A stretch of 6,779 nt of DNA, taken from positions 2,666 through 9,444 of the forward strand of contig JAHFHN010000021.1 of NCBI GenBank assembly GCA_023246885.1, in the 5' to 3' direction. Shown here piece after piece: positions 5,715-6,779 of this stretch. Under the pieces are notes generated by a model. It had not been told where the DNA came from. It worked only from the letters and a program-made list of their open reading frames with translations, and did no database searches. Position 1 is the stretch's first letter, and every line of letters begins with the position of its first letter. The DNA comes from Microcaldota archaeon (GTDB lineage: Archaea; Micrarchaeota; Micrarchaeia; Norongarragalinales; UBA8480). A program made the position numbers and the translations under genes.

Positions 5715-6392
5715 ATGGCTAAACGATGCCCTTCTTGTGGAGAAAGCGAAGCTGGCGAGAAATTTATTAAAAATTTTTGTAAGTATTGTTTTTCTAAAAA
5801 CTTTCCGTTAGTGGAACTCCCGGAAGTAATTGAAATTTCGCGGTGTTCAGTTTGCGGTAGAATAAAAGTGGCTCACGACTGGATAGACGAAAATAAAGAG
5901 ACTTTATCTGGAGTAATTTCTACAAAACTTAAATCAGATTATTCGCCGCACCTAACTTCAATTTCGCTACGCCAACAACACACTGGTTTTCTTACGTCGA
6001 TTGTAATTAAACTAGCAGTTGACGGTCAAGTTGTTGAACTTCAACGCACTATTCTCATAAAGTTTATTGCTACTCAGTGTTTTGACTGCAGTAGAGAACA
6101 AGGGGGATACTATGATTCAATTATTCAACTTAGGTCAGCTGAAGATACGGTTTATCCTGTTGAAAAAATGAAAGCTAAACTCAAGAAAATTGAACGTTTA
6201 GTAGGCGAACGTGGTGGATACGTGCGTAAAGTTGAAGAAGTTGAAACAGGCTTTGACATGTTCGTAGCCGGAATAACACAGGCATTGCAAGCAAGCCACG
6301 ATGTGTGTGAAAAAGTTAAACACACCCGTAAACTAATAGGCAGAAAAAACAACAAGGATCTCTACAGGCACACTTTTTGCCTTAGGTTCTAG
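5715..6392 (+). CDS. nmd3: Archaeal NMD3-family large ribosomal subunit biogenesis protein
   Basis: The 225 residues carry the NMD3 zinc-binding pattern of four CxxC pairs: C5/C8, C22/C25, C44/C47 and C122/C125. The fourth pair is followed by the family signature GGYYDSIIQLR (residues 130-140). The C-terminal part contains a helical segment (EKMKAKLKKIERLV) and a closing GRKNNKDLYRHTFCLRF. In eukaryotes NMD3 is the adaptor that exports the 60S subunit from the nucleus. Archaea have no nucleus, so the archaeal protein is presumed to act in late 50S assembly or subunit quality control in the cytoplasm. It is shorter than eukaryotic NMD3, lacking the long C-terminal shuttling region, but looks complete for an archaeal form. 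It begins at the first ATG after a TATA-like element and ends 11 bases inside the convergent kinase-like gene. Confidence 0.93.
   Translation: MAKRCPSCGESEAGEKFIKNFCKYCFSKNFPLVELPEVIEISRCSVCGRIKVAHDWIDENKETLSGVISTKLKSDYSPHLTSISLRQQHTGFLTSIVIKLAVDGQVVELQRTILIKFIATQCFDCSREQGGYYDSIIQLRSAEDTVYPVEKMKAKLKKIERLVGERGGYVRKVEEVETGFDMFVAGITQALQASHDVCEKVKHTRKLIGRKNNKDLYRHTFCLRF
6344..6349 (-). terminator. Oligo-T tract after the kinase-like gene
   Basis: On the minus strand six T bases lie about 32 bases after the TAA of the kinase-like gene, inside the nmd3 coding region. They may terminate the minus-strand transcript. The run encodes lysine and asparagine codons of nmd3, so its presence could be coincidental. 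Confidence 0.25.
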
Positions 6393-6779
6393 CTCTTTTT
6401 TCATATTCTTTTCTATACGCCTGTATATACTGTTCTATAAAGTGTTGCGCATGATTTTTTGATAAGCGGTGCGTTGCAAGGTGCACATCTATTTGCACTT
6501 CGTTTGGCATATTGCCACTTATGGGCAGAAAGTCAAAAGCTAGTTCAGCACTTCTTGCGTCGTGTTCAGCTTGTTCTGGTGTTGGAATTTTCATAACTCG
6601 AATATATTTTGGATCAGTCAATACAAGTTTACCTTTAGATATAAACACGTTTTTTTCGTGCATGTGGCCGTGCATTAACCCGCGTGCGTGCATTTTTGCC
6701 ATTATACTTGCAACTTGTCCTACTAGCGAAAGTTGGTTTTCTAAATCAACGTGTTTTAATACTGTTTCAAGCGTCGATC
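6382..6779 (-). CDS. Protein kinase-like protein, C-terminal part, with altered catalytic loop (partial)
   Basis: The frame stays open to the right window edge, so the gene is cut at its 5' end. The visible part is 131 residues; the first ATG seen (6702) is internal. The sequence LSLVGQVASIMAKMHARG followed by LMHGHMHEKNVF and KLVLTDPKYIRV matches the helix, catalytic loop and DFG-like region of small kinase folds (RIO, Bud32, LPS-kinase or ABC1 types). The usual HGDxHxxN becomes H36-G-H38-M-H-E-K-N43 (numbering of the visible fragment), so the catalytic Asp position is His. N43 and the metal-binding Asp of the DFG position (D55) are kept. The remainder is helical with a basic C-terminus (YRKEYEKRART). 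It may be a pseudokinase or a divergent small-molecule kinase. The N-lobe with the P-loop and lysine lies outside the window. Confidence 0.7.
   Translation of the reverse strand, partial: STLETVLKHVDLENQLSLVGQVASIMAKMHARGLMHGHMHEKNVFISKGKLVLTDPKYIRVMKIPTPEQAEHDARSAELAFDFLPISGNMPNEVQIDVHLATHRLSKNHAQHFIEQYIQAYRKEYEKRART
6396..6401 (+). terminator. Oligo-T tract after nmd3
   Basis: Six T bases begin 3 bases after the TAG stop, with another T-rich patch nearby (6403-6413). This is a plausible archaeal T-run terminator, located inside the convergent gene. Confidence 0.4.

Noticed and set aside
6152..6355. Minus-strand ORF of 67 codons inside nmd3
   Set aside because: It is antisense to nmd3 and overlaps the conserved C-terminal part; no features of its own.
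1..6779. Defence, toxin-antitoxin or other new multi-gene system
   Set aside because: Gene content is mainly housekeeping or membrane-related (NMD3, DUF2070, GT4, thioredoxin fold). No nuclease, helicase, reverse transcriptase, integrase or typical toxin pair is recognisable.

Overview
The window looks like a compact, AT-rich archaeal genome segment, most plausibly from a DPANN-type lineage. Three things in the sequence point to Archaea. It encodes an NMD3-family protein (archaea and eukaryotes only) and a DUF2070/COG3356 membrane protein (an archaeal family). Its start signals also look archaeal: TATA-like boxes about 30 bases before first-gene starts that lack a Shine-Dalgarno, and a GGTGA ribosome-binding site before an internal operon gene. 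The DPANN suggestion is softer. It rests on small size, tight packing and the style of the orphan proteins.

Layout from left to right. Bases 1-72 are the tail of an unidentified, apparently membrane-bound protein on the plus strand. It is followed in the same frame, after one stop codon, by a membrane-anchored thioredoxin-fold protein with a CNEC motif (88-765, plus). Four genes then lie head to tail on the minus strand. In transcription order they are a 71-residue orphan (5647-5432), a DUF2070 membrane protein (5369-3540), a GT4-type glycosyltransferase (3534-2371) and a 501-residue helical protein with a GNAT-like C-terminal domain (2262-757). A plus-strand NMD3 gene (5715-6392) diverges from the orphan. 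A minus-strand kinase-like gene, cut by the right edge (6779-6382), converges on NMD3.

The DUF2070 and GT4 genes are 5 bases apart, and the GT4 ribosome-binding site lies inside the last codons of the DUF2070 gene, so they are almost certainly co-expressed. The first family has been linked to ceramidase-like lipid hydrolases, and the GT4 protein resembles glycolipid glycosyltransferases. A shared role in membrane lipid or surface glycan metabolism is a reasonable but unproven inference. The NMD3 gene is a ribosome biogenesis gene. The other genes are poorly characterised.

No non-coding stretch exceeds 300 bases. The only notable one is 2263-2370, which holds two back-to-back perfect hairpins. 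Both convergent gene pairs overlap at their 3' ends, by 9 and 11 bases. I see no tRNA, rRNA, CRISPR array, transposase, integrase or recognisable defence system. The unusual items are the tandem hairpins, the kinase-like protein whose catalytic-loop Asp is replaced by His, the 501-residue two-part orphan, and the possible lipid hydrolase/glycosyltransferase operon.
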